Shown: positions 44,448-53,774, counted from the stretch's first letter. The stretch: DNA of 64,000 nucleotides from Gelidibacter sp038243395 (GCA_038243395.1 JBBSRC010000001.1:42245-106244), one strand, 5' to 3'. The notes: generated from the sequence alone by a model not told the origin. A program made the numbers and translations.

Positions 44448-45209
44448 ATGGCTATTAAAAGACATCTTCCCAATTTCATTACGCTCCTCAATTTATTTTC
44501 TGGTAGCATTGCGGTTTTATTAGCGGTGCAGAACTATTTTGTAGGGGCAGCTTTATTTATGTTCTTAGGCATATTTTTTGATTTTTTTGATGGTCTTGTT
44601 GCTAGGAAATTAAATGTACAGAGTGCCTTGGGACTTCAGTTGGACTCACTTGCTGATATGGTTACCAGCGGATTGGTGCCAGGAGTGGTCATGTTCAAAC
44701 TTCTGAATTTGTCTGTAGGGAATCCGATTTCGGAAAATTCGGATGCCACTTGGAATTACACCAGTTTATTTGACGGATTGCAAGGTTATGCGCCATTGGC
44801 TTTTGTTGGCTTTTTTATTACACTCGCTTCTGCCTATCGCTTGGCCAAATTTAATCTGGACGAAGACCAACAATCTTCTTTCACGGGATTGCCAACGCCT
44901 GCCAATGCATTATTGATTTTGTCCTTGCCTTTAATTATGGAATTTCAAAACAGTAACGCCATTAATAACGTTATTATAAATCCCTGGTTTTTGTTCGTGA
45001 TGACGGTTTTAAGCTGCTATTTGCTCAATTCAAAAATTAAATTATTTGCCTTAAAATTTAAGGATTGGAGTTTTAAAACAAATGCGGTTCGGTATATATT
45101 TATCATTCTAAGTGTAATATTTATCGTTGTTTTTAAATTTTTGGCCATTCCATTGATCATTGTTTTTTACGTCTTTTTATCCTTATTTTCTAAGTCGTTG
45201 ACAGATTAA
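44448..45209 (+). CDS. pssA: CDP-alcohol phosphatidyltransferase (phosphatidylserine synthase type)
   Basis: Integral membrane enzyme of 253 aa that most likely makes phosphatidylserine from CDP-diacylglycerol and serine. The CDP-alcohol signature is complete in DFFDGLVARKLNVQ, SALGLQLDSLADMVTSG (D-G-x2-A-R, G-x3-D-x3-D). The start PNFITLLNLFSGSIAVLLAV is typical of PssA. About seven to eight hydrophobic segments are present. The symbol is by family resemblance; other alcohol acceptors cannot be ruled out. Confidence 0.88.
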   Translation: MAIKRHLPNFITLLNLFSGSIAVLLAVQNYFVGAALFMFLGIFFDFFDGLVARKLNVQSALGLQLDSLADMVTSGLVPGVVMFKLLNLSVGNPISENSDATWNYTSLFDGLQGYAPLAFVGFFITLASAYRLAKFNLDEDQQSSFTGLPTPANALLILSLPLIMEFQNSNAINNVIINPWFLFVMTVLSCYLLNSKIKLFALKFKDWSFKTNAVRYIFIILSVIFIVVFKFLAIPLIIVFYVFLSLFSKSLTD

Positions 45210-45266
45210 AGTTGTGTTCTTTTTAATTTTATTGATTTTCTTTTTATAATTTTTATTCGAAAATGT

Positions 45267-46142
45267 ATGGCTTCAGGATTTTTTGCACTTTTAGATGATA
45301 TAGGAGCTCTTATGGATGATGTGGCATCCATGGCCAAAATTTCCACGAAGAAAACAGCTGGAATTCTGGGCGATGATTTGGCCGTTAATGCTGAGAAGGC
45401 TTCAGGCTTCGTAGCTTCACGGGAACTCCCTGTTTTGTGGGCCATCACGAAAGGCTCTTTTGTCAACAAACTTATTATTCTGCCTGCTGGCTTTTTGCTT
45501 AGTGCATTTTTACCAGATGCAGTAACGGTCGTTTTGATTTTAGGAGGGATTTATTTAGCTTACGAAGGTGCGGAGAAAGTTTATGAATATATTGTACCGC
45601 ACCATCATGAAACAGAACTGGGATCAAAGGAGGATCTTACTGAGGAGGAAATTGTACAGCTTGAGAAATCCAAAATCAAATCGGCCATTGTTACAGATTT
45701 CATTCTATCTGTAGAGATTGTGATTATCGCTCTAGGAAGTGTAGTAGGTGTTCCGCTTCTGAATCAAATTTTAGTTGTTACCATTGTTGCATTGATCGCT
45801 ACAGTTGGTGTATATGGAATTGTTGCCTTAATTGTTAGGATGGATGATTTTGGGTATAGTTTGATAAACTTTAACGACAAAGATAAAAGTATCTCCGATT
45901 TCTTTGGCCATTTGTTGGTCAACGCTTTGCCTTGGGTTATCAAAAGTTTGGGTGTTATTGGCACCATTGCTTTATTGCTTGTGGCTGGTGGTATTTTTGC
46001 ACATAATTTGGACTTCTTACATCATTTTTTAGAAACCTGGCCATCCCTTCTTAGAGAACTTATTGTAGGCATTGCTTTTGGAGCTGTGGCACTTTTGGTT
46101 TTTAATGGAATTAAGAAGACCTTGGCACTAATCAAAAAGTAA
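45267..46142 (+). CDS. DUF808 family membrane protein (YedI-like)
   Basis: 291-aa conserved membrane protein of unknown function. The N-terminus ASGFFALLDDIGALMDDVAS and KTAGILGDDLAVNAEKASGF are hallmarks of DUF808. About six hydrophobic segments follow, with an acidic cytoplasmic-looking loop (ETELGSKEDLTEEEIV). It lies 57 nt after the phosphatidyltransferase gene, same strand. No function is proposed. Confidence 0.9.
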   Translation: MASGFFALLDDIGALMDDVASMAKISTKKTAGILGDDLAVNAEKASGFVASRELPVLWAITKGSFVNKLIILPAGFLLSAFLPDAVTVVLILGGIYLAYEGAEKVYEYIVPHHHETELGSKEDLTEEEIVQLEKSKIKSAIVTDFILSVEIVIIALGSVVGVPLLNQILVVTIVALIATVGVYGIVALIVRMDDFGYSLINFNDKDKSISDFFGHLLVNALPWVIKSLGVIGTIALLLVAGGIFAHNLDFLHHFLETWPSLLRELIVGIAFGAVALLVFNGIKKTLALIKK

Positions 46143-46306
46143 TTTCAGCTGACGAACGACAGATCTTACTCTGAAGAAAAACAATAAAATTAATTTTCAC
46201 ATTTATTTTTGAATTATGATTCCATGAAATCCAAAGCATTAATCATAAATATTATGTAGTTTTGCAAATTGTTAAATATAAGTCTAATTTAAAATATTAA
46301 CCTACG

Positions 46307-46801
46307 ATGATTAAAAACTTTAAAATTATTCAAAAAAGAAATTTGCTTCTCGTTTTAATTATGCCTATTCTATTTCTCGGCATGATAGGATGCAAAAGCG
46401 ATGATGATGATATTGATCAAGCGCCTCAAGAAGATTTGAGATATTTAAGAGGGAATTATGTTGGAACCTGGAATTCTGTGACACCGTCGAAAACATATAC
46501 TGATTTTGGTATTTCAGCGAGAATTCAGATTTCAGCAACTAATGAGGTTACTGGAACGTTTTTTTACACCAAAAATTTTAGTGTTTGTTGCAGCGAAGGC
46601 GAAAACGATGGAACACTTAAAATGGAAGTTGATGGAAAAAGAATTACGTCATTCCGTTTAGATGATATTCAAACAGATTGTATAGGAGTGTTCACTGGAA
46701 CAGGAACCATAAATGAATCAGAGGATACACTTGTTATTGATTTTACTGGCGATGATTGTAAAGGTGATCACGTAGGCCAAATGATTTTGGTAAAACAATA
46801 A
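46307..46801 (+). CDS. Small lipoprotein of unknown function
   Basis: 164-aa lipoprotein: basic start, hydrophobic stretch LLLVLIMPILFLGMIG, then lipobox Cys in GMIGCKSDDDD. The acidic run after Cys fits surface-exposed Bacteroidota lipoproteins. The mature part is beta-rich, starting YLRGNYVGTW, with Cys residues in NFSVCCSEG, TDCIGVF and DDCKGDH. It ends FTGDDCKGDHVGQMILVKQ. I do not recognise the family. A TAGTTTTG box at 46257-46264 may belong to its promoter. A decayed tandem copy of its second half follows at 47070. Confidence 0.75.
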   Translation: MIKNFKIIQKRNLLLVLIMPILFLGMIGCKSDDDDIDQAPQEDLRYLRGNYVGTWNSVTPSKTYTDFGISARIQISATNEVTGTFFYTKNFSVCCSEGENDGTLKMEVDGKRITSFRLDDIQTDCIGVFTGTGTINESEDTLVIDFTGDDCKGDHVGQMILVKQ

Positions 46802-46831
46802 TAATATAACATTTATCTAGTACTATTGTAA

Positions 46832-46863
46832 AGGCCAATTCAGAGTTTAGAATTGGCTTTTTT
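46832..46863 (+). terminator. Rho-independent terminator after the lipoprotein gene
   Basis: GCCAATTC, an 8-nt loop, GAATTGGC, then a run of T. It lies 32 nt after the lipoprotein stop. A related hairpin follows the pseudogene copy. Confidence 0.85.
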
Positions 46864-47069
46864 AGGTCTTATATTGAGATTCTATCCATTTAAATAAATC
46901 CAAATTGTAGTTTCATTGGTTCTTAATCTTTCGCTGAAGCCGCATAGAAAATAGAGTGGATTTTTAAATAAAAGTTATTATTATGAACTAAAGAATTTTT
47001 TAATAATTTAAACTTCAGAAATCCCAATTCTTATTGCTTAACCTCTAAAAAAGTAACTTCTTATTATGT

Positions 47070-47336
47070 AATCCTATGAAGTATCTGGTCTTTTCTTTTA
47101 CACAAAAAACTTTGGAGTTTGCTATAGTACTAATGAAGATAGTGATGGCACCCTTAAACTTGAAATTGAAAACAACGTTATCAAAACATACCGATTAGAC
47201 GATACCCAAATTGATTGTGTTGGTGTTTTTACAGGAAGTGGCAAGATAAGAGAAGAGGACAAAGCTCTTTATTGATTTTACTGGTAATGATTGTAAGGGA
47301 GACCATGTTGGTCAAATTATTTTGGTCAAACAATAG
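47070..47336 (+). pseudogene. Decayed tandem copy of the small lipoprotein gene
   Basis: Translation from 47078 gives EVSGLFFYTKNFGVC, DGTLKLEIENN, YRLDDTQIDCVGVFTGSG, closely matching the intact protein from about residue 78. A one-base frame change near 47268 breaks the end; the other frame then gives IDFTGNDCKGDHVGQIILVK before a stop at 47336. The signal peptide and first half are missing. It is a partial duplication that has lost its function. Confidence 0.88.
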
Positions 47337-47360
47337 ACAATTTTAAATATTTATTTTAAG

Positions 47361-47394
47361 AGCCAATTCTAGAATTAGAGTTGGCTTTTTTTTT
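47361..47394 (+). terminator. Terminator-like hairpin after the pseudogene
   Basis: AGCCAATTCT and AGAGTTGGCT flank a short loop and are followed by nine T. The stem is a near copy of the terminator after the intact gene, so the duplication included the terminator. Confidence 0.75.
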
Positions 47395-47567
47395 ATTCCT
47401 AATTAAGTTGAGGGATTAAAGTTTTCTCAAATTTTCCTTTGTTTCCGCAGCATTTTGGATGATCCAGGAATAACGCTCAACATTTTGAACTTATAATTAC
47501 AGTAAGAATTGGACGCGTTTACAGACTTAATTTAAGAGTTTAAATTTAGGAGTAATAAGGATTTATG

Positions 47568-48308
47568 TTAGAAGAGTAACTTCTTCTTACGCAATTCAAA
47601 ATTCTGGCCCAAATAGACTTTACGTACCATTTCATCTTCAGCCAATTCTTCTGGTTTTCCGGCTTTCAGAATATTACCTTCAAACATTAAATAGGTTCTG
47701 TCGGTAATGGCAAGAGTTTCTTGTACGTTATGATCAGTGATTAAGATACCAATATTTTTCTTGGTAAGTTGGGCGACAATGCGTTGAATATCTTCAACCG
47801 CCACAGGATCGACACCCGCGAAAGGCTCATCTAATAAAATAAAATTAGGGTTTGTGGCTAAGGCACGTGCAATTTCAGTACGTCGGCGTTCGCCACCTGA
47901 TAATAAATCGCCCCTGCTTTTTCGGATGTGACCTAATCCAAATTCGTCGATCAAAGACTCCATCTTATCTAGTTGCTCTTTTTTTGACAATTTAGTCATC
48001 TGCAACACGCTTAAAATATTATCCTCGATGCTTAATTTACGAAAAACGGAGGCTTCCTGTGCCAAATAACCAATCCCGTATTGTGCACGTTTGTACATTG
48101 GGAATTTCGTTATTTCCTGATTGTCCAGAAAAATTTTTCCGCCGTTGGGTTTAATTAAGCCAACAATCATATAAAAAGATGTTGTTTTACCGGCACCATT
48201 TGGACCAAGTAAACCCACGATCTCCCCTTGATTGACTTCTAAAGAGACATCTTTGACTACTTGTCGCCCCCCGTAGGACTTCATTAAATTGGATGCACTT
48301 AGCTTCAT
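47568..48308 (-). CDS. lptB: LPS export ABC transporter ATPase
   Basis: Cytoplasmic ATPase that powers LPS extraction with LptFG. Length 246 aa: Walker A GLLGPNGAGKTTSFYM, Q-loop YLAQEASVFRKL (the LptB-type coupling region), signature LLSGGERRRTEIARALA, Walker B FILLDEPFAGVDP and switch ITDHNV. The C-terminus AEDEMVRKVYLGQNFEL is typical of LptB. A TAAGTTTG box on the minus strand at 48327-48334 may be its promoter element. Confidence 0.95.
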   Translation of the reverse strand: MKLSASNLMKSYGGRQVVKDVSLEVNQGEIVGLLGPNGAGKTTSFYMIVGLIKPNGGKIFLDNQEITKFPMYKRAQYGIGYLAQEASVFRKLSIEDNILSVLQMTKLSKKEQLDKMESLIDEFGLGHIRKSRGDLLSGGERRRTEIARALATNPNFILLDEPFAGVDPVAVEDIQRIVAQLTKKNIGILITDHNVQETLAITDRTYLMFEGNILKAGKPEELAEDEMVRKVYLGQNFELRKKKLLF

Positions 48309-48353
48309 AGGTTTCTTTTATTAGGGCAAACTTACAATTTTTAATTTTATTAG

Positions 48354-48435
48354 TGAGACCCGTTTTTCAATCTCTGCGATCGGCAGAACAATGAAAAACG
48401 ATGGTCGAACTAACCCCGCCATTTCGGCGGGGTCT
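48354..48435. repeat. Nested hairpins between lptB and the glycosyltransferase gene
   Basis: ACCCCGCC, a 5-nt loop, GGCGGGGT (48413-48433) forms a strong hairpin. GAGACCCG near 48355 can also pair with the CGGGGTCTC end. There is no T-run on either side, so a palindromic repeat is as likely as a terminator of the upstream minus-strand operon. The G/C-rich stem stands out in A/T-rich DNA. Confidence 0.6.
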
Positions 48436-48520
48436 CAATTTCAATATTTAGTCTAAGTGAATCCATTGCTAACCGATTGGTAATTTCAATCTGATTATTA
48501 AACTTTCCACACCAACTTCT

Positions 48521-49330
48521 TCATGCATTCGTCCCCACTATTTTTTTGATGACACGCTTAAATAAATTTAGAACTCTACTAAAACCTATCTCCAAATCCG
48601 ATTTTAATAAAATCTTGCGCCGTACTCCAAAATCATCTGAAGAAAACCGATTGGTTTCTGGATAATGCGGTTTTTCGGCATTTGTAATATTCTCGTCATG
48701 GATTATTTGCATCCACAAAGGTTCTGTCATTAAACGAATATGTTCGGTGTCAGACCAATCTAGATGCGGCCTGCTTAAGATGGTTTGAAAACTGTAAGTC
48801 CTTTCTACATAACTCAAAAATGGATTGAATTTCATGGTCATAACTCTCACGACGTCCTGTTTCTTTCCAGGAATATATTGAAACCCATTACAAACATCGA
48901 TGATATAGGAATCTTGCGCTTTAAAGGATTCTTGGATCGTATCTATAAATGTTTTGTGGAGGGCATCATCATTATCCAGACGAGTGGTAATAATATGTAT
49001 ATCCGATACAGTCAAATAAGAATTGATGACTTTTGAAATAGTAGTAAGTGCTTCCGTGAAACCGTCGATATAAAGCGGTTTGAAATTTGAATATGATTTA
49101 GCAATCAGATCAATTTCGTTTTTAAAGATCGCTGGAGTTTCACTGTCAAAACATACCAGCCATTTGAAATTCTGATTGGTTTGTTGTTTTACAGAAGGAA
49201 GGCAGTACGTCTTGAAAAGTTCAAATCGGTGGGTCAACCATATTTCAGACACTACGCTTTCTCCTTGTTTAGTGGTTTGCCACTCCTTAAGTTTAAGATT
49301 AAAGCGGGTGATTAAAAAATGTTGAAACAT
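48521..49330 (-). CDS. Putative rhamnosyltransferase-like glycosyltransferase
   Basis: 269-aa paralog of the protein at 14114-14950. Shared blocks: FLITRFNLKL, TYCLPSVKQQTNQNFKWLVC, and the acidic ITTRLDNDDALHKTF (about residue 115). The sugar is unknown. It lies 9 nt after the AhpD-like gene and so is probably cotranscribed with kdsD and tatC, although a glycosyltransferase is not an expected member of that operon. It may be a transferred gene. Confidence 0.78.
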   Translation of the reverse strand: MFQHFLITRFNLKLKEWQTTKQGESVVSEIWLTHRFELFKTYCLPSVKQQTNQNFKWLVCFDSETPAIFKNEIDLIAKSYSNFKPLYIDGFTEALTTISKVINSYLTVSDIHIITTRLDNDDALHKTFIDTIQESFKAQDSYIIDVCNGFQYIPGKKQDVVRVMTMKFNPFLSYVERTYSFQTILSRPHLDWSDTEHIRLMTEPLWMQIIHDENITNAEKPHYPETNRFSSDDFGVRRKILLKSDLEIGFSRVLNLFKRVIKKIVGTNA

Positions 49331-49339
49331 TATAATTAC

Positions 49340-49690
49340 TTAGGATTGTTGCTCCATAGCTTCCCAAAATTCATAAGCCCGACGTAAATGTGGAATAACA
49401 ATAGTTCCACCAACCAACGTAGCAATACCAAGAGCTTCGTTGATTTCAGCTTTTGTTAGACCCTGCTTATAACTTGTTTCTAAATGGTATTTAATGCAAT
49501 CATCACATCTTAATACCGCAGACGCCACCAAGCCTAAAAGTTCCTTGGTTTTTACATCCAGCGCACCTTCCGCGTAAGCATTAGTATCTAAATTAAAAAT
49601 TCGTTTGATGATTTTATTGTTGCCATCACCCAGAATTTTATCGTTCATTTTGGTGCGATAGTCATTAAATTCTTTAACAATATCAGACAT
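49340..49690 (-). CDS. AhpD-like / carboxymuconolactone decarboxylase family protein
   Basis: 116 aa from ATG 49690. The peroxidase-type Cys pair sits in RCDDCIKYHLETSYKQG, with the usual His three residues after the second Cys. GLTKAEINEALGIATLVGG follows, as in AhpD/CMD proteins. Probably a small alkylhydroperoxidase-like redox protein. The start overlaps the end of tatC by 8 nt; the longer start at 49714 would lie deep in tatC and is not favoured. Confidence 0.88.
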   Translation of the reverse strand: MSDIVKEFNDYRTKMNDKILGDGNNKIIKRIFNLDTNAYAEGALDVKTKELLGLVASAVLRCDDCIKYHLETSYKQGLTKAEINEALGIATLVGGTIVIPHLRRAYEFWEAMEQQS

Positions 49691-50519
49691 GTTTTTTGGT
49701 TTTTTTAGCCGCATTCCGGGCTTGGTTTCTAACTACAATGGCGGAAATATAGATACTTACTTGATATAACACAAGAATAGGAATGGATACAATAACCTGA
49801 CTTGCGATATCGGGAGGTGTGATGATTGCCGAAAGAATAAGGATAATTACTAAAGCATATTTTCTATATTTTTTAAGCATTTCAGGATTGACAACACCAA
49901 TTTTGGTTAAAAAATAAATAATAATGGGCAGTTCAAAGACCAAGCCGGCTGCAATTGATGCCGAGCGTACCAAACTGATATAGGAACTAATGTCAAATTG
50001 ATTGCTCACTTCACTACTTACCGAATAAGTGCCCAAAAAGTTAATGGACAGCGGCGTAATGACGTAATAGCCAAATAAAACTCCTAAAAAGAACAGCAAA
50101 GATGAAATGATGATGAAACCTTGTGAACTCCTACGTTCGTTATCCAACAACCCAGGACTTATAAATTTCCATAACTGATAAATAATATAAGGGAATGCAA
50201 CGATAAATCCGGCATAAATAGACGTCCATATATCGGCTGAGAATTGTCCTCCCATCGTCCTACTTTGGATGGTAAAAGGAAATTCATCGGCGCAAAATGT
50301 AGAATCCACATTTAAAAATGTAGATATTTTACAGAGATATTTATAAGTAGGGAAATCCATACTTTTCGGGCCAAAAATAATGACATCAAAAATCCATCTC
50401 GAAAAAATGAATGCCACCGTTCCCGCAATTACGATGCTTAGTGTGATTCTGATTAAGTGCCAACGTAAATCTTCAAGATGATCCAAAAAGGACATCTCAT
50501 TGGAAATTTTTTTTGCCAT
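49683..50519 (-). CDS. tatC: Sec-independent translocase subunit TatC
   Basis: Polytopic receptor of the twin-arginine translocase, 278 aa. The N-terminus has the family motif MSFLDHLEDLRWHLIR. Six hydrophobic helices follow, with the conserved loop WKFISPGLLDNERR, and the end has ALVIILILSAIITPPDIASQ. A ~40-residue Cys-containing periplasmic insertion sits in the first loop (TYKYLCKISTFLNVD). The start overlaps the kdsD stop by one base. Confidence 0.95.
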   Translation of the reverse strand: MAKKISNEMSFLDHLEDLRWHLIRITLSIVIAGTVAFIFSRWIFDVIIFGPKSMDFPTYKYLCKISTFLNVDSTFCADEFPFTIQSRTMGGQFSADIWTSIYAGFIVAFPYIIYQLWKFISPGLLDNERRSSQGFIIISSLLFFLGVLFGYYVITPLSINFLGTYSVSSEVSNQFDISSYISLVRSASIAAGLVFELPIIIYFLTKIGVVNPEMLKKYRKYALVIILILSAIITPPDIASQVIVSIPILVLYQVSIYISAIVVRNQARNAAKKTKKHV

Positions 50520-51484
50520 TAGATAATGCCTTCTTTAATAAGGTCGTGGATATGTACTACACCAGCATATTTACCTTTGTTTTCTACTAATAGTTGAGAA
50601 ATACCGTGGTTTTCCATGACTTCCTTGGCATCAACAGCCATTGCGTTTTCATCGATCCATTTAGGGTTTGAACTCATGATATCTTGTGCGGTTAAATGAA
50701 TAAACGCATCACTCTTGGTCAGCATGCGTCTTAAATCGCCATCTGTAATGATGCCTACAATTTTATCATCTTCTACCACTGCGGTCACGCCCAACATCTT
50801 TTCGGAAATTTCAACAATGACCTGTTTTACATTGGTATGTAAGCTTACTTGTGGCTTTTGATTCATTGATGACAAGTCATTGACCCGCATATACAGACGT
50901 TTGCCTAAAGCGCCTCCGGGATGATACTTTGCAAAATCCTTACTCGAGAATCCTCTTAAATCTACCAAACAAACAGCAAGTGCATCGCCCATGACCAATT
51001 GTGCTGTAGTGCTGGTAGTAGGTGCTAAATTATTGGGGCAGGCTTCCTGCTCCACATACGTGTTTAAAACATAGTCGGCTTGTTGACCTAAAAAGGAGGT
51101 TATATTTCCGGTAATGGCAATCATTTTGTTATTGGCGTTCTTTATTAAGGGTACCAAAACTTTTATTTCTGGCGTATTACCACTTTTAGAAATGAAAATA
51201 ACCACGTCGTCCTGCAAAATAAGTCCCAAATCGCCATGAATGGCATCGGCAGCATGCATAAAAACGGCCGGTGTTCCAGTTGAGTTTAAGGTGGCAACAA
51301 TTTTATTGGCGATAATGGCACTTTTGCCGATTCCGGTAATAATAACTCTACCTTTTGATTTATAAATGAGTTCTACGGCATTTGCAAAGTCATCCGTCAA
51401 TAAATTGGCAAGATTGGAAATAGCTGAACTCTCTAAGTCAATGGTTTTTCTGGCCGTGATGAGGATAGAATTAGTAATATTCAA
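50519..51484 (-). CDS. kdsD: KpsF/GutQ arabinose-5-phosphate isomerase
   Basis: Makes arabinose 5-phosphate, the first step to Kdo for lipopolysaccharide. 321 aa: a SIS domain with GRVIITGIGKSAIIANKIVA, FMHAADAIHGDLGLI and IFISKSGNTPEIKVLVP, then EQEACPNNLAPTTSTTAQLV. Two CBS domains follow from about residue 205 (VEDDKIVGIITDGDLRRML). Head of a minus-strand operon with tatC and the AhpD-like gene, divergent from recQ. Confidence 0.94.
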   Translation of the reverse strand: MNITNSILITARKTIDLESSAISNLANLLTDDFANAVELIYKSKGRVIITGIGKSAIIANKIVATLNSTGTPAVFMHAADAIHGDLGLILQDDVVIFISKSGNTPEIKVLVPLIKNANNKMIAITGNITSFLGQQADYVLNTYVEQEACPNNLAPTTSTTAQLVMGDALAVCLVDLRGFSSKDFAKYHPGGALGKRLYMRVNDLSSMNQKPQVSLHTNVKQVIVEISEKMLGVTAVVEDDKIVGIITDGDLRRMLTKSDAFIHLTAQDIMSSNPKWIDENAMAVDAKEVMENHGISQLLVENKGKYAGVVHIHDLIKEGII

Positions 51485-51503
51485 AATTTAACGATTTTTG
51501 GGT

Positions 51504-51534
51504 TTGATGCATGTAAAGAAATTTAGTATCTTTA
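51504..51534 (+). promoter_or_regulatory. Probable recQ promoter
   Basis: TTG at 51504-51506, 20 nt, then TATCTTTA at 51527-51534, one base off TAnnTTTG. It lies 39 nt before the recQ ATG. Confidence 0.5.
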
Positions 51535-51572
51535 ATCCTATGCAAATGTATATAAAATACTAATAGGGATTA

Positions 51573-53774
51573 ATGAGTAGAGAAGAAATTGACTTACATG
51601 CAGAGCTAAAAAAATACTTTGGATTTTCTAGATTCAAAGGTCTTCAGGAAAGCGTTATTAAGAGTTTAGTAAAAGGAGACAATACTTTCGTCATCATGCC
51701 AACAGGCGGAGGAAAGTCATTGTGTTATCAATTGCCTGCATTGATAGAAGAGGGAACAGCAATAATTGTATCGCCTCTTATTGCACTAATGAAAAATCAG
51801 GTGGATGCCATTAGAGCCGTGTCCCAACATGAGGGCGTTGCTCATGTACTGAATTCGTCACTGAACAAAACTGAAATTAAACAGGTTAAAGAGGACATCA
51901 AAAGTGGCATTACAAAACTGCTTTATGTGGCCCCAGAATCCTTAACCAAAGAAGAAAATGTCGAATTTTTAAGATCGGTACCAATTTCTTTTATGGCCGT
52001 CGATGAGGCGCATTGTATCAGTGAATGGGGACACGATTTCAGACCCGAGTATAGAAATTTGAAACATATTATAAAGCGTATTGGCGACAATATTCCCATT
52101 ATTGGACTGACTGCCACCGCGACTCCTAAAGTTCAGGAAGATATCCTTAAAAGTTTGGATATCACGGACGCCAATACTTTTAAGGCGTCCTTTAACAGAC
52201 CCAATCTTTATTATGAAGTGCGTCCAAAGACCAAAAATGTAGATTCTGATATCATCCGATTTGTAAAACAAAACGAAGGTAAATCAGGTATTATTTATTG
52301 TCTGAGTCGAAAGCGAGTAGAAGAATTGGCACAGGTACTTCAGGTTAACGGCATCAAGGCCGTGCCCTATCATGCCGGGTTAGATGCGAAAACCAGGGTC
52401 AAACATCAGGATATGTTTTTGATGGAAGATGTTGATGTGGTTGTGGCAACTATTGCTTTTGGGATGGGGATTGATAAACCTGATGTGCGTTTTGTGATCC
52501 ACCACGATATTCCAAAAAGTATTGAAAGTTATTATCAGGAAACAGGACGTGCAGGCCGTGATGGTGGCGAAGGCCATTGCTTGGCATTTTACGCGTATAA
52601 AGACATTGAAAAATTAGAGAAATTCATGTCTGGAAAACCTGTTGCAGAACAAGAAATTGGCCATGCTTTACTACAGGAAGTAGTTGCATTTGCGGAAAGT
52701 TCGATGTCTCGACGAAAATTTATCCTTCATTATTTTGGAGAAGAATTTGACAACGAAACTGGCGAAGGTGGTGACATGGATGACAATGTCCGTTTTCCCA
52801 AAAAACAACATGAAGCTCAGGATAATGTTGTGATTTTATTAGATACTGTAGCGCATACGAACGATAAATATAAATCAAAGGATTTAGTACATGTGATCAC
52901 AGGAAAATCAAATGCCTTGATTGTGTCGCACAGGACAGATATGATGCCGTTTTTTGGGAATGGACAACATGAGGATAAACGCTATTGGATGGCCATGATC
53001 CGTCAGGTTTTAGTAGCAGGATTATTGAAAAAAGATATTGAAACTTATGGCGTTTTGCGGTTGACACCTAGTGGTAGAGATTTCCTGAAATCGCCATATT
53101 CATTCATGATGTCAGAAGATCATGTATTTGATGACAGTACTGATGAGAGTATCATAACGGCTTCAAAAGGTGAAGGTGCGGTAGCGGATGAGCGCTTGAT
53201 GGGCATGTTGAAGGATTTAAGAAAACGTAATGCCAAAAAGTTAGGGGTGCCACCCTTTGTTATTTTTCAAGATCCTTCATTGGAAGATATGGCTCTAAAA
53301 TATCCGATTACTTTAGAGGAATTGAGCAATGTACATGGTGTAGGCGATAGCAAGGGCAAAAAGTATGGTAAAGATTTTATTGAACTTATTGCGGACTATG
53401 TTGAGGAGAATGACATTTTCAGGCCATATGATTTGGTGGTAAAAAGTACGGGGATGAATTCCGCTTTAAAACTTTATATCATTCAAAACATTGATCGTAA
53501 ATTGCCTTTAGATGATATTGCATCCGCTAAAGGAATGAATATGAAAGACTTTATTAAGGAGTTGGAAGCGATTGTTTTTTCCGGAACCAAATTAAATATT
53601 AATTACTGGATTGATGATATTTTAGACGAAGAGCAACAAGAAGAAATCCATGATTATTTTATGGAATCACAAACCGATAAAATTGATGTAGCGATAGACG
53701 TATTTGATGGCGATTATGATGATGAAGAATTGCGTTTGTACCGTATTAAATTTATAAGTGAAGTAGCGAATTGA
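51573..53774 (+). CDS. recQ: ATP-dependent DNA helicase RecQ, without the zinc-binding cysteines
   Basis: 733-aa superfamily 2 3'-5' helicase: motif I MPTGGGKSLCYQL (about residue 45), DEAH in AVDEAHCISEWGHDFRPEY, motif III GLTATATPKV, and motif VI SYYQETGRAGRDG. The RQC region starts SRRKFILHYFGEEFDN, where most RecQ proteins have CRRxxLLxYFGE and a Cys-x2-Cys-x2-Cys; no Cys is present here. The winged helix (RYWMAMIRQVLVAGLL) and an HRDC domain (ERLMGMLKDLRKRNAKKLGV, LSNVHGVGDSKGKKYG) follow, then an acidic tail region. Transcribed away from kdsD. Confidence 0.95.
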   Translation: MSREEIDLHAELKKYFGFSRFKGLQESVIKSLVKGDNTFVIMPTGGGKSLCYQLPALIEEGTAIIVSPLIALMKNQVDAIRAVSQHEGVAHVLNSSLNKTEIKQVKEDIKSGITKLLYVAPESLTKEENVEFLRSVPISFMAVDEAHCISEWGHDFRPEYRNLKHIIKRIGDNIPIIGLTATATPKVQEDILKSLDITDANTFKASFNRPNLYYEVRPKTKNVDSDIIRFVKQNEGKSGIIYCLSRKRVEELAQVLQVNGIKAVPYHAGLDAKTRVKHQDMFLMEDVDVVVATIAFGMGIDKPDVRFVIHHDIPKSIESYYQETGRAGRDGGEGHCLAFYAYKDIEKLEKFMSGKPVAEQEIGHALLQEVVAFAESSMSRRKFILHYFGEEFDNETGEGGDMDDNVRFPKKQHEAQDNVVILLDTVAHTNDKYKSKDLVHVITGKSNALIVSHRTDMMPFFGNGQHEDKRYWMAMIRQVLVAGLLKKDIETYGVLRLTPSGRDFLKSPYSFMMSEDHVFDDSTDESIITASKGEGAVADERLMGMLKDLRKRNAKKLGVPPFVIFQDPSLEDMALKYPITLEELSNVHGVGDSKGKKYGKDFIELIADYVEENDIFRPYDLVVKSTGMNSALKLYIIQNIDRKLPLDDIASAKGMNMKDFIKELEAIVFSGTKLNINYWIDDILDEEQQEEIHDYFMESQTDKIDVAIDVFDGDYDDEELRLYRIKFISEVAN

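Noticed and set aside
48413..48433. Classical rho-independent terminator at the CCCCGCC hairpin
   Set aside because: No T-run follows on either strand, so it is recorded only as a palindromic repeat.
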